From the NCBI RefSeq assembly GCF_003752585.1, contig NZ_RKHR01000003.1, positions 1,054,001-1,118,000 on the forward strand: a DNA stretch of 64,000 bases, written 5' to 3'. Below, in pieces: positions 34,904-43,060 of the stretch. The notes under the pieces are model-generated. The model did not search any database, was not told where the DNA came from, and saw nothing but the letters and a program-made list of their open reading frames with translations. Within the stretch, counting starts at the first letter, position 1. Every line of letters starts with the position of its first letter. The position numbers and the translations under genes were made by a program. This stretch comes from Sinobacterium caligoides (GTDB lineage: Bacteria > Pseudomonadota > Gammaproteobacteria > Pseudomonadales > Sinobacteriaceae).

Positions 34904-37078
34904 ATGTCGGAACGTATCCAAAAAGGCGGGCTACAAATAGCCCAAGAAATCTATCAGCTTGTTGCTGACGACATCGTTGCAGGTACCGGCATCGACGTCG
35001 ATACCTTCTGGAGCGAGTTTGAATCTGTCCTCAATGATCTAGCCCCTAAGAATCGTGCACTACTTGCCAAGCGCGACCAGCTACAGCAGCAGATCGACCA
35101 GTGGCACCAGCAACAAGGGGTCAACAACATCGACCCCGCCAACTATAAGCGCTTCCTTACCGAAATCGGCTACTTGGTCGAAGAAGGGCCGGAGTTCACC
35201 ATCAACACCAGCAGTGTCGAGCCCGAGATTGCCGTGCAGGCCGGACCACAGCTGGTGGTACCGATTATGAACGCCCGCTTCGCACTGAATGCCGCCAACG
35301 CGCGCTGGGGTAGCCTCTACGACGCGCTCTATGGTACCGACGTCCTCTCCGAGGCCGATGGCGCTGAAAAAACGAAAGCCTACAACCCGGTTCGCGGCGC
35401 CAAAGCCATCGCCTATGGCCGAGACTTACTCGACCAGAGCGCACCTCTTGCCAACGGTTCCCACGCCGACGTCACTGCCTACCGAGTGGCCGATGGTAAG
35501 CTCATCGTCGAGCTTGGTGACAAACAGAGTGAACTGGCAGATCCCCGCTTATTCGTTGGCTACCAAGGCGACGCCTCTACACCCAGTGCTATCCTCATCA
35601 AGCACCACAATTTGCATCTCGAGATCCAGATCAACGCTGCAACCCCCATCGGCCAGGCCGATAGAGCGGGTGTAAGCGACATCTTGGTCGAGTCAGCCAT
35701 CACCACCATCATGGATTGTGAAGACTCTGTCGCCGCCGTCGATGCCGAAGACAAGGCACTTGCCTACCGTAACTGGCTCGGCCTAATGCAGGGCAACTTA
35801 ACCGAAACGGTCAACAAGGGTGGAAAGTCTATTACCCGCAGCCTCAATGCCGATCGCCAATACACGGCTGCGGACGGCAGTGATCTCAGCCTCAAGGGGC
35901 GGAGCATGCTATTTATCCGTAACGTTGGTCACTTAATGACCAACCCCGCGATACTCGACAAAGACGGTCGCGAGGTACCTGAAGGCATCATGGATGCCAT
36001 GATCACCTGCCTCATCGCGCTACACGACCTCAAAGGAACCGGCCCGCTGCGTAACTCCACCGCCGCCTCCATCAACATCGTCAAACCCAAAATGCACGGC
36101 CCGGAAGAGGTTGCCTTCGCCAACGAGCTCTTCGGGCGCGTCGAAGATGCACTTAAGCTACCCCGCTTCACCATCAAGATGGGCATCATGGATGAGGAGC
36201 GACGCACCTCGGTCAACCTTAAGGAGTGCATCCGTGCCGCCAAGGATCGCGTTGTCTTTATCAACACCGGCTTCCTCGACCGCACTGGCGACGAAATTCA
36301 CACCTCGATGGAAGCAGGTCCGTTTGCCCCTAAAGGTCAGCTGAAGACCATGACCTGGATTGGCGCCTACGAAGATCAAAACGTCGATCTCGGGCTCGCC
36401 TGCGGCCTACAAGGTCGCGCACAGATAGGCAAAGGCATGTGGCCCGTTCCCGATAACATGGCCGACATGATGCAAGCCAAGATCGGCCACCCGCTTGCTG
36501 GCGCCAACACCGCTTGGGTCCCCTCGCCAACAGCCGCGACATTGCACGCACTGCACTACCATCAGGTAGATGTACCGAGTCGCCAGGAAGAACTCAAGCA
36601 ACGCCAACGCGCCAGCGTCGATGATATCCTCACGATCCCGCTACTTGGCGACCAAGAGCTCTCGAGCAACAACATCATCACCGAGCTTGAAAACAACGCC
36701 CAGGGTATTCTCGGCTACGTCGTACGCTGGGTTAATCAGGGCGTCGGCTGCTCAAAGGTCCCGGACATCAACAACGTCGGACTGATGGAAGATCGCGCCA
36801 CACTACGCATCTCTAGCCAGCATATTGCCAACTGGCTGCACCACGGCCTCTGCACCGAGGAGCAGGTGATGTCGGTTATGCGCCGGATGGCCGCCGTTGT
36901 CGATGGGCAAAATGCCAACGACGACGATTACATCAATATGGCGCCAGAGTACGACAAGAGCATTGCCTTTGCCGCAGCTGTCGAACTAGTGCTACAAGGC
37001 CGCGCGCAACCCAGCGGCTATACCGAGCCCGTGCTGCACAAAAAGCGCCAAGAGCTTAAAGCCAGCCTCGCGCAATAG
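34904..37078 (+). CDS. glcB: malate synthase G
   Basis: Condenses glyoxylate with acetyl-CoA to malate; 724 aa, the length of isoform G. Visible regions: [22 protein letters not shown] (Mg site acid DCEDS), [54 protein letters not shown], and [28 protein letters not shown] seven to nine bases upstream of ATG. No glycolate oxidase or isocitrate lyase is near, so it stands alone, ending with a strong terminator. Confidence 0.97.
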   Translation: MSERIQKGGLQIAQEIYQLVADDIVAGTGIDVDTFWSEFESVLNDLAPKNRALLAKRDQLQQQIDQWHQQQGVNNIDPANYKRFLTEIGYLVEEGPEFTINTSSVEPEIAVQAGPQLVVPIMNARFALNAANARWGSLYDALYGTDVLSEADGAEKTKAYNPVRGAKAIAYGRDLLDQSAPLANGSHADVTAYRVADGKLIVELGDKQSELADPRLFVGYQGDASTPSAILIKHHNLHLEIQINAATPIGQADRAGVSDILVESAITTIMDCEDSVAAVDAEDKALAYRNWLGLMQGNLTETVNKGGKSITRSLNADRQYTAADGSDLSLKGRSMLFIRNVGHLMTNPAILDKDGREVPEGIMDAMITCLIALHDLKGTGPLRNSTAASINIVKPKMHGPEEVAFANELFGRVEDALKLPRFTIKMGIMDEERRTSVNLKECIRAAKDRVVFINTGFLDRTGDEIHTSMEAGPFAPKGQLKTMTWIGAYEDQNVDLGLACGLQGRAQIGKGMWPVPDNMADMMQAKIGHPLAGANTAWVPSPTAATLHALHYHQVDVPSRQEELKQRQRASVDDILTIPLLGDQELSSNNIITELENNAQGILGYVVRWVNQGVGCSKVPDINNVGLMEDRATLRISSQHIANWLHHGLCTEEQVMSVMRRMAAVVDGQNANDDDYINMAPEYDKSIAFAAAVELVLQGRAQPSGYTEPVLHKKRQELKASLAQ

Positions 37079-37097
37079 CGCTTTATAAGCCGAAGAT

Positions 37098-37126
37098 AAA
37101 AAACCCAGCGAGATGCTGGGTTTTTT
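37098..37126 (+). terminator. intrinsic terminator after glcB
   Basis: Stem AACCCAGC / GCTGGGTT with a GAGAT loop and runs of A before and T after; it can act on both glcB and the convergent reductase gene ending at 37158. Confidence 0.95.
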
Positions 37127-37157
37127 ATACCTGTGCCTAATGGGCTATTGCAAACAA

Positions 37158-38849
37158 CTAAAACCGCTCGATACTCATCACCCAACCCCGCTTTCGACAC
37201 TGTGCCGCGACTGCACGTGTCATCTCTTCCGGACCACAGACGAAACAATGAGGTCGTTCTAACTCTTCAGAGACATCGCTAAAGAGGCGCTCAAGATCCG
37301 GCCGGTGCTGATAAAACACCACCCTATCACCATGAACATCTTGCTGCTGCAACCAAGCCGGTAATGCATCAGCCCCTTCATCCTGAGTTAAAAACAGATG
37401 AATCCGGCCGCCAGCAATAAGCGGTGAGCTTAAGAAAGGCTCTAGCCACTCAAGCAACTTGCCATCACGTAGTACCCAGACCAAATGGAACGGCCGCCTC
37501 TTCACCGAGTCAAACAGCATCGTATACAACAAGCCCAAGAACGGTGTTATACCGATCCCCCCCGCCACCATCAGGATAGGCTCCCTGCGCCTCGTTGGAC
37601 GCGCTGCCGGGCTCGCGAACGGCCCCCTGATATCGACATCCAGCTCTGCACGCCCATCATTGCCTAACTGGTCATAAAGCGCGTCGCTCCAATCACCCTG
37701 GGCCTTGATTTTCAGCACGATCACATCGTCACCTTCGCGACCGCCCGTCAACGAGAAGTCATGCCATTCATAGCGCCCTAGTTTCGGCACACGTAATTGC
37801 AAATAGTGACCAGGCTCGATAACAAAGCCATCTGGCCGCTGCATCTCAAGGCGCAGCATCCCCTCACTGACTCTCACCATACGAGCATGGCAGCCTCGAT
37901 AAATGCGCACATAGTGTGATAAGAAGTATTCCAGCGCCAAAATAATAGCCGGCACCAACAACCAGTTGTACCGGGGGATATGTAGCAGCGCCAACACCAC
38001 CATCAGATAGCCTAGTCGATGGATGTTTTGAAAGACATGATGTTGGCGCCGACGCATCACCGCTAACGAAGTGAACCACAGCGGTAGCAACATCAGCAGC
38101 ATCAATAAGCCGCAGACGTTGATGCGGAATTGTCGCGAATAGATACCGCGCTGACTCAGCGCCACAACATCGTCAAAGTAACTGAGTGGCAATGAGGGAA
38201 TAGCGTAGGTCATAGTCGAACTCGCACTGTGACACTTAGTACAATCCTCCTTCATAATTGGCCGAATTACATCGTGAAACATCTGCTCCGGCCGCCCTTG
38301 ATCAATCCAATCAATCACATCATCAATGCTCTCATCCTCACTGACAAACTCGTACATAGTCGTTCGCATAGACCGTACGACGTCCGACTCAGTACCGAAT
38401 AACACATCCATGAAGGGCGCATCCAGTGTGTTGAAATACAGCAAATAGCAAGCACCGTGCACCATGGCGCCCGCCATCATCAAATGCCCCAGCCAACGAT
38501 GGACATTTTTTGCCTGCTCCAGCGGTAGCCATGACGCCCACCTTGAGCGCCATAGCGCCGCCAAACCATGCCGCATCACCGGCAGCCACAACAGGCACAA
38601 TACTAATAGTAAGGTATATGAACAGCCGCGAGCCAACTGAAGGTAGATGTTAGTTGTGTCGTTCGAGTTATATCTATAGCCAAGATAGAACTGGCTCAAC
38701 AACGCCACAGCCAATAGCAACAACCAGGGAAAGGCTAACCAAGGGCGGTATTTCTGCCCTAAATAAAACAATGTTAAACGGGTCTGCAAGCCCAGAGAAG
38801 AGAGACCGCCTCTCGGCGTCTTCTCTTGCAGCTCTAACGACTCTTTCAC
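37158..38849 (-). CDS. ferric reductase/NOX-type membrane flavoreductase with CXXCH heme-c motif
   Basis: 563 aa. The N-terminal half holds about seven membrane helices with paired histidines typical of ferric-reductase-like b-heme domains (VHRWLGHLMMAGAMVHGACY; IHRLGYLMVVLALLHIPRY). Between them a loop of about 100 residues carries C203TKCH207 (PIMKEDCTKCHSASS), a c-type heme site, which plain ferric reductases lack. The C-terminal half is a ferredoxin-NADP reductase module: FAD motif HDFSLTGG, NAD(P) motif VAGGIGITPFLGLL and CGPEEM. GTG start overlaps the upstream cytochrome gene by 4 bp (GTGA). Likely carries electrons from cytoplasmic NAD(P)H across the membrane. Third gene of the porin-cytochrome unit; ferric iron as acceptor is inference. 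Confidence 0.85.
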   Translation of the reverse strand: MKESLELQEKTPRGGLSSLGLQTRLTLFYLGQKYRPWLAFPWLLLLAVALLSQFYLGYRYNSNDTTNIYLQLARGCSYTLLLVLCLLWLPVMRHGLAALWRSRWASWLPLEQAKNVHRWLGHLMMAGAMVHGACYLLYFNTLDAPFMDVLFGTESDVVRSMRTTMYEFVSEDESIDDVIDWIDQGRPEQMFHDVIRPIMKEDCTKCHSASSTMTYAIPSLPLSYFDDVVALSQRGIYSRQFRINVCGLLMLLMLLPLWFTSLAVMRRRQHHVFQNIHRLGYLMVVLALLHIPRYNWLLVPAIILALEYFLSHYVRIYRGCHARMVRVSEGMLRLEMQRPDGFVIEPGHYLQLRVPKLGRYEWHDFSLTGGREGDDVIVLKIKAQGDWSDALYDQLGNDGRAELDVDIRGPFASPAARPTRRREPILMVAGGIGITPFLGLLYTMLFDSVKRRPFHLVWVLRDGKLLEWLEPFLSSPLIAGGRIHLFLTQDEGADALPAWLQQQDVHGDRVVFYQHRPDLERLFSDVSEELERPHCFVCGPEEMTRAVAAQCRKRGWVMSIERF

Positions 38850-39937
38850 GAGCCTTGCTTAAACGTTAGTTTAATAGACTTCTTATGATAGAGGTGATTA
38901 ATCTGACTGTTATCAAAGGCTGTTACACCAAAATAATAAGGCTTTGCCAAGTCATTAAACTGTATATCTTGACGAGCACTATTTTTATAATTGGTGATAC
39001 GCTTACGCTTTACCTCCAGCTGCCAGTGATCATCTTTCCAGACGCCTTTAGCGTTGACGTCGGCGCGTGATGCAGTGTGTGGCGCGGTCACAACGCCGCC
39101 AATACGATCACCGGGCTGAAAGGTGTCGACAAAGGCCTGCTTAGCTGCCTCCATCACCCAGTAAGGTGCGGGCTCTTTCGTCTCACCGTTCACCCAAGCC
39201 GGGAACTCTGTGTCGTTGGTGTTGTTATAATAACCACCACCTGCACTATCATCTGGATGACGCCCCCACTTGCCATTAGTCTCATGCTCATTATCTACAA
39301 AGCCATCGTCCATCTGATAATTCGGGTTAGTACGAATACCCTTCCACTGCCATTCATCCAGCGTCTCAGTATCTTTTAGTGTGTAGTGACGACCTGCCGA
39401 GGTATCTTTTACCCCCTCCAGCAAGCCATCCTCCACCATATGACAGGATTTATCGCAGCCTTTCTTGATAAATCCACGTTGATTAATATCCCAATAAACT
39501 GAAAGCTTATCTTCATAATAAGTATTTTCATGCAACGTACTATCTTTATTTTCGAGGTGCTTCCAGCTGCCATCCGCAGCCTTTTCCCACGGAAAACGAG
39601 CCAAGCTCTCCGTCGGATCGTACCAGCGATAAAGAAAATAAATATACTCCTCATCATACAAACTTCGCACCTCAAGTTCGGTTTCCATCAAGCCCTTATA
39701 GCCATTGTTCGGCTCGTAAGGAAGCTCATTCAACACGACCTTTAAAGGTGTAGCCAGTGCCCACTGCTTATCCTCTACACCGTCTACCACGACAGGTGCT
39801 GGAGTAAGAACACTTTCCACCGCCATACCTGACGCCGCATTAGCCACTGAAAAAGCACAATTTAATCCCGTAATAAAAACAACACCACGCAACCACTGTC
39901 GTCCTAAAATAACATTATTCCCTTTTATTTTTTTCAT
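38846..39937 (-). CDS. secreted ethylbenzene-dehydrogenase-type cytochrome with CX3CH motif
   Basis: 364 aa. Signal peptide (LRGVVFITGLNCAFSVANAAS). The body resembles the heme-binding EB_dh domain: VVVDGVEDKQWALATPLKV, EVRSLYDEEYIYFLYRWYDPTESLARFPW, KLSVYWDINQRG and the late YYFGVTAFDNSQINHLYH. A C161-DKS-C-H166 motif is a CX3CH variant of the heme-c site. In the known complex the domain is the electron-accepting subunit of a molybdenum enzyme; no such enzyme is here, so the partner is probably the downstream reductase. ATG 39937 with GGGAG seven bases upstream was chosen; the frame stays open to 40066 through the CCAAA repeat, but without ribosome site. Confidence 0.8.
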   Translation of the reverse strand: MKKIKGNNVILGRQWLRGVVFITGLNCAFSVANAASGMAVESVLTPAPVVVDGVEDKQWALATPLKVVLNELPYEPNNGYKGLMETELEVRSLYDEEYIYFLYRWYDPTESLARFPWEKAADGSWKHLENKDSTLHENTYYEDKLSVYWDINQRGFIKKGCDKSCHMVEDGLLEGVKDTSAGRHYTLKDTETLDEWQWKGIRTNPNYQMDDGFVDNEHETNGKWGRHPDDSAGGGYYNNTNDTEFPAWVNGETKEPAPYWVMEAAKQAFVDTFQPGDRIGGVVTAPHTASRADVNAKGVWKDDHWQLEVKRKRITNYKNSARQDIQFNDLAKPYYFGVTAFDNSQINHLYHKKSIKLTFKQGS

Positions 39938-39998
39938 AACAATCTCCCTATCCATCATTAGCACATAGAAACAACAACCAACCAAAAAAAACAAAAAA

Positions 39999-40038
39999 CC
40001 AAACCAAACCAAACCAAACCAAACCAAACCAAACCAAA
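39999..40038. repeat. (CCAAA)8 pentanucleotide repeat
   Basis: Eight perfect copies of CCAAA (TTTGG on the coding strand) in the 203-bp gap between porin and cytochrome genes, 62 bp before the cytochrome start. Immediately beyond lie further A/C-rich imperfect units. Perfect pentamer tracts are prone to slippage. Confidence 0.95.
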
Positions 40039-40140
40039 TAAAATATACCTCACACTTTAAGCTCATACGATAAAGCTAAAAAAACACTAACTAATCGCCT
40101 ACTTTATTAACGCAAAAAAAAGACGAAATGGGCTCTCAAT

Positions 40141-41127
40141 TTAAAAGCTGTGCTTTAACCCGACGGCCAAGTAACGAGTCTCATACTCTCTTTCATCTGC
40201 TTTACGATCTGCATAATAAGTGTAAAGGACGGATCGTTCACCAAGCTGATGATCTAACGCAACAGAGAACTGGCTTGAGTCACTCATACGAGCCGAGCGA
40301 TCACTGACAATATACTGCACCTTAACGCTGTTTTTCCTTAACGCATAAACAGCACTGCCACCATAGGCGTCGGCTTCATCTTTTCCGTCAATATAACGAA
40401 AATCGTCATCATGGCCTTTCGAATGTTGATAGAGCGCTCCGACACTAAATAAGCCCTCTCCCAGAGCCCCCCAGTGCCAAGTAGTCACTAGCCGCAACTG
40501 ATCCTGCTGCTTGATATTATTATTAACAGCCAGTGCTAAATATAACTGTTCTCGCTTATACACAAGCGATGCTGAGGCAGCGTCCGCCGCATCATCCTCA
40601 TCACCCTCTCCTTCACCGGGAATTACAGCCAGCTTAGCAACGAGACCAGTGAGTAACTCTGGACTGGCATATTGCAAGGTGTTGCTAAGACGGTTTTCAC
40701 CGTCGATGATTTTGCCTAATTCACCTTGTAAGTCATTAAAGCGATCAAAATCACCTTTGGCCTGCTTAAATGGTATCGTCAAGCGTCCCGCTTTTAGCTG
40801 CCCCCAGCTTCCTTCAAGACCAAGAAAAATGTCGCGTTGAGAAAACGTGTCACCATCCTTTTCACCATCATCAACTTCGACCCCAAACTCGAGCTGATAG
40901 AGAATATTAAGTCCGCTATCAATAGCTGTTTCACCTTTAAAGCCAAGTCGAGAAGAATTATTTTCTAACTTCCAGACCCCATCACTATCTGCATTATCCT
41001 CATACTGGTAGGTTACATTCAAACGACCATATACCTTCCCATCTATCGGACCTAGCGCGTTTGCTGTAGCCGATAAAAATAGACAAGATAAAGTCGTAGC
41101 GGCAATCGCCCCTGATACACGCGGCAT
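40141..41127 (-). CDS. outer-membrane porin (general porin type)
   Basis: 328 aa. Signal peptide (IAATTLSCLFLSATANA), then DGKVYGRLNVTYQYED, the first strand of general porins, and the end LAVGLKHSF with terminal Phe required for BAM. Regular amphipathic strands throughout (SSRLGFKGETAI, YQLEFGVEV, GLEGSWGQLKAGRL). ATG 41125-41127 chosen because GGAGG is five bases upstream; another ATG four codons earlier is possible. First gene of the unit with cytochrome and reductase; a promoter with a Fur box lies upstream. Substrate or ion selectivity unknown. Confidence 0.9.
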   Translation of the reverse strand: MPRVSGAIAATTLSCLFLSATANALGPIDGKVYGRLNVTYQYEDNADSDGVWKLENNSSRLGFKGETAIDSGLNILYQLEFGVEVDDGEKDGDTFSQRDIFLGLEGSWGQLKAGRLTIPFKQAKGDFDRFNDLQGELGKIIDGENRLSNTLQYASPELLTGLVAKLAVIPGEGEGDEDDAADAASASLVYKREQLYLALAVNNNIKQQDQLRLVTTWHWGALGEGLFSVGALYQHSKGHDDDFRYIDGKDEADAYGGSAVYALRKNSVKVQYIVSDRSARMSDSSQFSVALDHQLGERSVLYTYYADRKADEREYETRYLAVGLKHSF

Positions 41128-41150
41128 AGCACCCTCCATTGCACTCTAAA

Positions 41151-41184
41151 CCAATAAGGCTCAACCGAGCCCCTTCCTTATTGG
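41151..41184 (-). promoter_or_regulatory. stem-loop in the porin 5' untranslated region
   Basis: Arms CCAATAAGG (41151-41159) and CCTTATTGG (41176-41184) pair perfectly, with an inner GGCTC/GAGCC stem and an AACC loop; a few bases are left unpaired on one side. It ends 23 bp before the ATG, so the transcript leader can fold just before the ribosome site. Possible target for regulation or RNA stability. Confidence 0.6.
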
Positions 41185-41190
41185 GACGGC

Positions 41191-41219
41191 ATACTACATG
41201 CGAATGATAATGATAACAA
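41191..41219 (-). promoter_or_regulatory. sigma-70-type promoter of the porin operon
   Basis: On the minus strand TTGTTA (41214-41219) and TAGTAT (41191-41196) are spaced by exactly 17 bp. About 65-70 bp upstream of the porin start. The Fur box covers its -35 element. Confidence 0.65.
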
Positions 41220-41224
41220 CTCTC
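41206..41224. promoter_or_regulatory. Fur box over the porin promoter
   Basis: GATAATGATAACAACTCTC matches the 19-bp Fur consensus at 15 positions, with the left half (GATAATGATAA) perfect. It overlaps the -35 box and part of the spacer, a standard repressor placement. Confidence 0.7.
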
Positions 41225-41496
41225 GTTTAATCGATTTTATGTCGGACGACTCATTCCAGACCTCTCTCCGATATCATTTCTTCCGATGATTATAAAAAGC
41301 AGAGGCGACGCAAAAATACATTTAAAAAATATTACAAAAACGACAAATCAGTAACTAAAACCAATAAATACAACATAAAACAACACAATAAGATCAAAAC
41401 AAAGGCGGAAAAAACACCTGTTTAAAAAAATCAAACACAACGCCGATATAGATATTATCCCCATCAAAAACAATACACCCACCAAAACTAAGATAG
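41225..41496. other. AT-rich intergenic region
   Basis: 272 bp of strongly A-rich sequence between the porin promoter and the decayed VPLPA-CTERM gene. No open frame, hairpin or recognisable promoter. It may include the eroded 5' end of that gene. Confidence 0.5.
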
Positions 41497-41999
41497 CGCC
41501 TATTTTCGACAACAACTTGTTATCAAAAATTATCAGAGCGGAATCTATACGGTTTCAATAACCCTGTTACCAACGATAGCTTAACCAGCGCAGTCGGCGA
41601 TGACGGCGATGACGGCACTGAGTTCATCAATGACGCCAGCAACTTCCTAACAATTACCGCCGACTTTGATGCTAATAACCTGCTGCTAAACATAACCTCA
41701 AATTTTGATGGTGCCAACAGCACCGTTCGCTTTGACTACCTCTTCAACGACTCAACTATGGCAGTGATATTACAGGGCTTTCCATCATCAATAACGGCTG
41801 GGACGGCGACGTTGATTATAGCTTCACTGCCGATAGCATCGAGCTACACTTCTTAAGCGGTCAGTCACTCGCCGCTTTCGAAAGTAAGGACTTCCTACTT
41901 CAAGTTGAGACCTCTGAAGTACCGCTACCTGCTTCTGCTTGGATGTTTGGCTCTGCACTGCTTGCATTATCAAGCCTGAAAAAGCGCCGTAATGCCTAA
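41497..41999 (+). pseudogene. decayed VPLPA-CTERM protein gene
   Basis: A reading frame without start codon or signal peptide opens after a TAG at 41494-41496 (LYGFNNPVTNDSL ... TVRFDYLFNDST). Near 41750-41757 it shifts frame: the continuing frame reads YGSDITGLSIINNGWDGDVDYSF and goes on to the intact sorting tail EVPLPASAWMFGSALLALSS plus LKKRRNA and TAA at 41997-41999. In the first frame a stop comes at 41853. So the 5' end is missing and the body is frameshifted, while the C-terminal signal is preserved. Same tail type as the intact gene at 22374-23156, with a different body. Confidence 0.8.
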
Positions 42000-42230
42000 G
42001 TATCACTTATAGCTGCGCTTAGAGGGGCGGGCCAATTCCGCTCGCTGATCCTTTTTACCGCCTACTTCAAAGCAACAATAGAGGTACGCGAAGGCAGTGA
42101 ACGATCAATGACATCGTCAACGCGCATATAGGACACACTAGAACATGATCAGGTGAAAGAGGATAAACCGTCGATACGATAATTTTAGGTCACACCCAAT
42201 CCATGGTACGACCCAAAATGGAAACGCTAA

Positions 42231-42638
42231 TTACTCGCCTGCAGGCTTGAGGCTTTCCAGTTTCTTGCTCGCCTCATCAGATTTTTCAGCTGCAGATTCC
42301 TTTGCCTGCTCTAGCTTAGCAGCAGCCGAATCCTTAGCGTCTCCAGCAGCATCTTTCGTCGCATCAACGGCATTCTGAGTACTTTCAACAACAGAGTCTT
42401 TCGCATCACCTGCAGCTTCTTTGGCGCTGTCATAGGCATCGCCAGCGTGGTCTGCTGCCGTATCCGCAGCATCACCGACTTTATCAGCAGTAGCGCTTGC
42501 TGCATCACTGACTTCAGCAGCGGTCGTTTTAGCCGCCTCCTTCACGTCGTCAACAGCGTTATCATCGCTTGAACAGGCACTCAGCCCTAAAGCAGTACTA
42601 ATAATAGCAACGGCGATTAGATTTTTTTTCAAGCTCAT
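42231..42638 (-). CDS. Ala/Asp-rich repeat lipoprotein
   Basis: 135 aa. Lipoprotein signal with LSACSS (Cys22). The rest is hydrophilic and helical, rich in Ala, Lys, Asp, Glu, with loosely repeated 11-residue units (KEAAGDAKDSV, KDAAGDAKDSA, AAKLEQAKESA), like late-embryogenesis-abundant or apolipoprotein-like repeats. It would form a long amphipathic helix in the periplasm. Function not known; stress or envelope-stabilising roles are possible. Monocistronic. Confidence 0.8.
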   Translation of the reverse strand: MSLKKNLIAVAIISTALGLSACSSDDNAVDDVKEAAKTTAAEVSDAASATADKVGDAADTAADHAGDAYDSAKEAAGDAKDSVVESTQNAVDATKDAAGDAKDSAAAKLEQAKESAAEKSDEASKKLESLKPAGE

Positions 42639-43060
42639 AACTTCTTACCTTAATTCTATCGATTATAAGGACTGAGGGTTTCCCCAGCGCTTGCCCAATT
42701 TATACCAATGAGTACATAAAGAGCGAGTCGTGGCATACACAACTGATTAACAAAAGTACATAAATGCAGCCTTAATTAATAGCTTATAAATCAAACGACA
42801 GCAACCAATAAAGGCAATATGTGCGAACACAGCAACAAATAGTAGACTGAGACGTTAATTATAGCCAACAGTGTTCTCTAATACTTAGGCAGATAGCGTC
42901 CCTTCCCTACACTTCAGGTACTTTTAAGAACCCGCCACCCCCTCGGATATCCGCTACAGACTGCATTCTAGAGCTCTGTTAATCTACCGAAAGGCACCAC
43001 GAACTCCAGGCGCCGTCACTTCCTACGACACCTTTTTGACCACAACGCACTAGGCTTACG
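42639..43060. other. 422-bp intergenic region
   Basis: Lies between the divergent lipoprotein and rarD genes and must hold both promoters. No reading frame with ribosome site. No clear operator or hairpin stands out. Confidence 0.5.

Noticed and set aside
38885-39379. Two open frames opposite the cytochrome gene
   Set aside because: The minus strand has a clear secreted cytochrome with signal peptide and conserved motifs; the plus-strand frames have no such support.
39999-40038. Possible CRISPR-like repeat
   Set aside because: Simple 5-bp tandem repeat with no spacers and no cas genes in the window.
39938-40066. 43-residue N-terminal extension of the cytochrome through the CCAAA repeat
   Set aside because: ATG at 40066 has no ribosome site, and the ATG at 39937 has GGGAG and a normal signal peptide. 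Kept only as a possible phase-variation mechanism.
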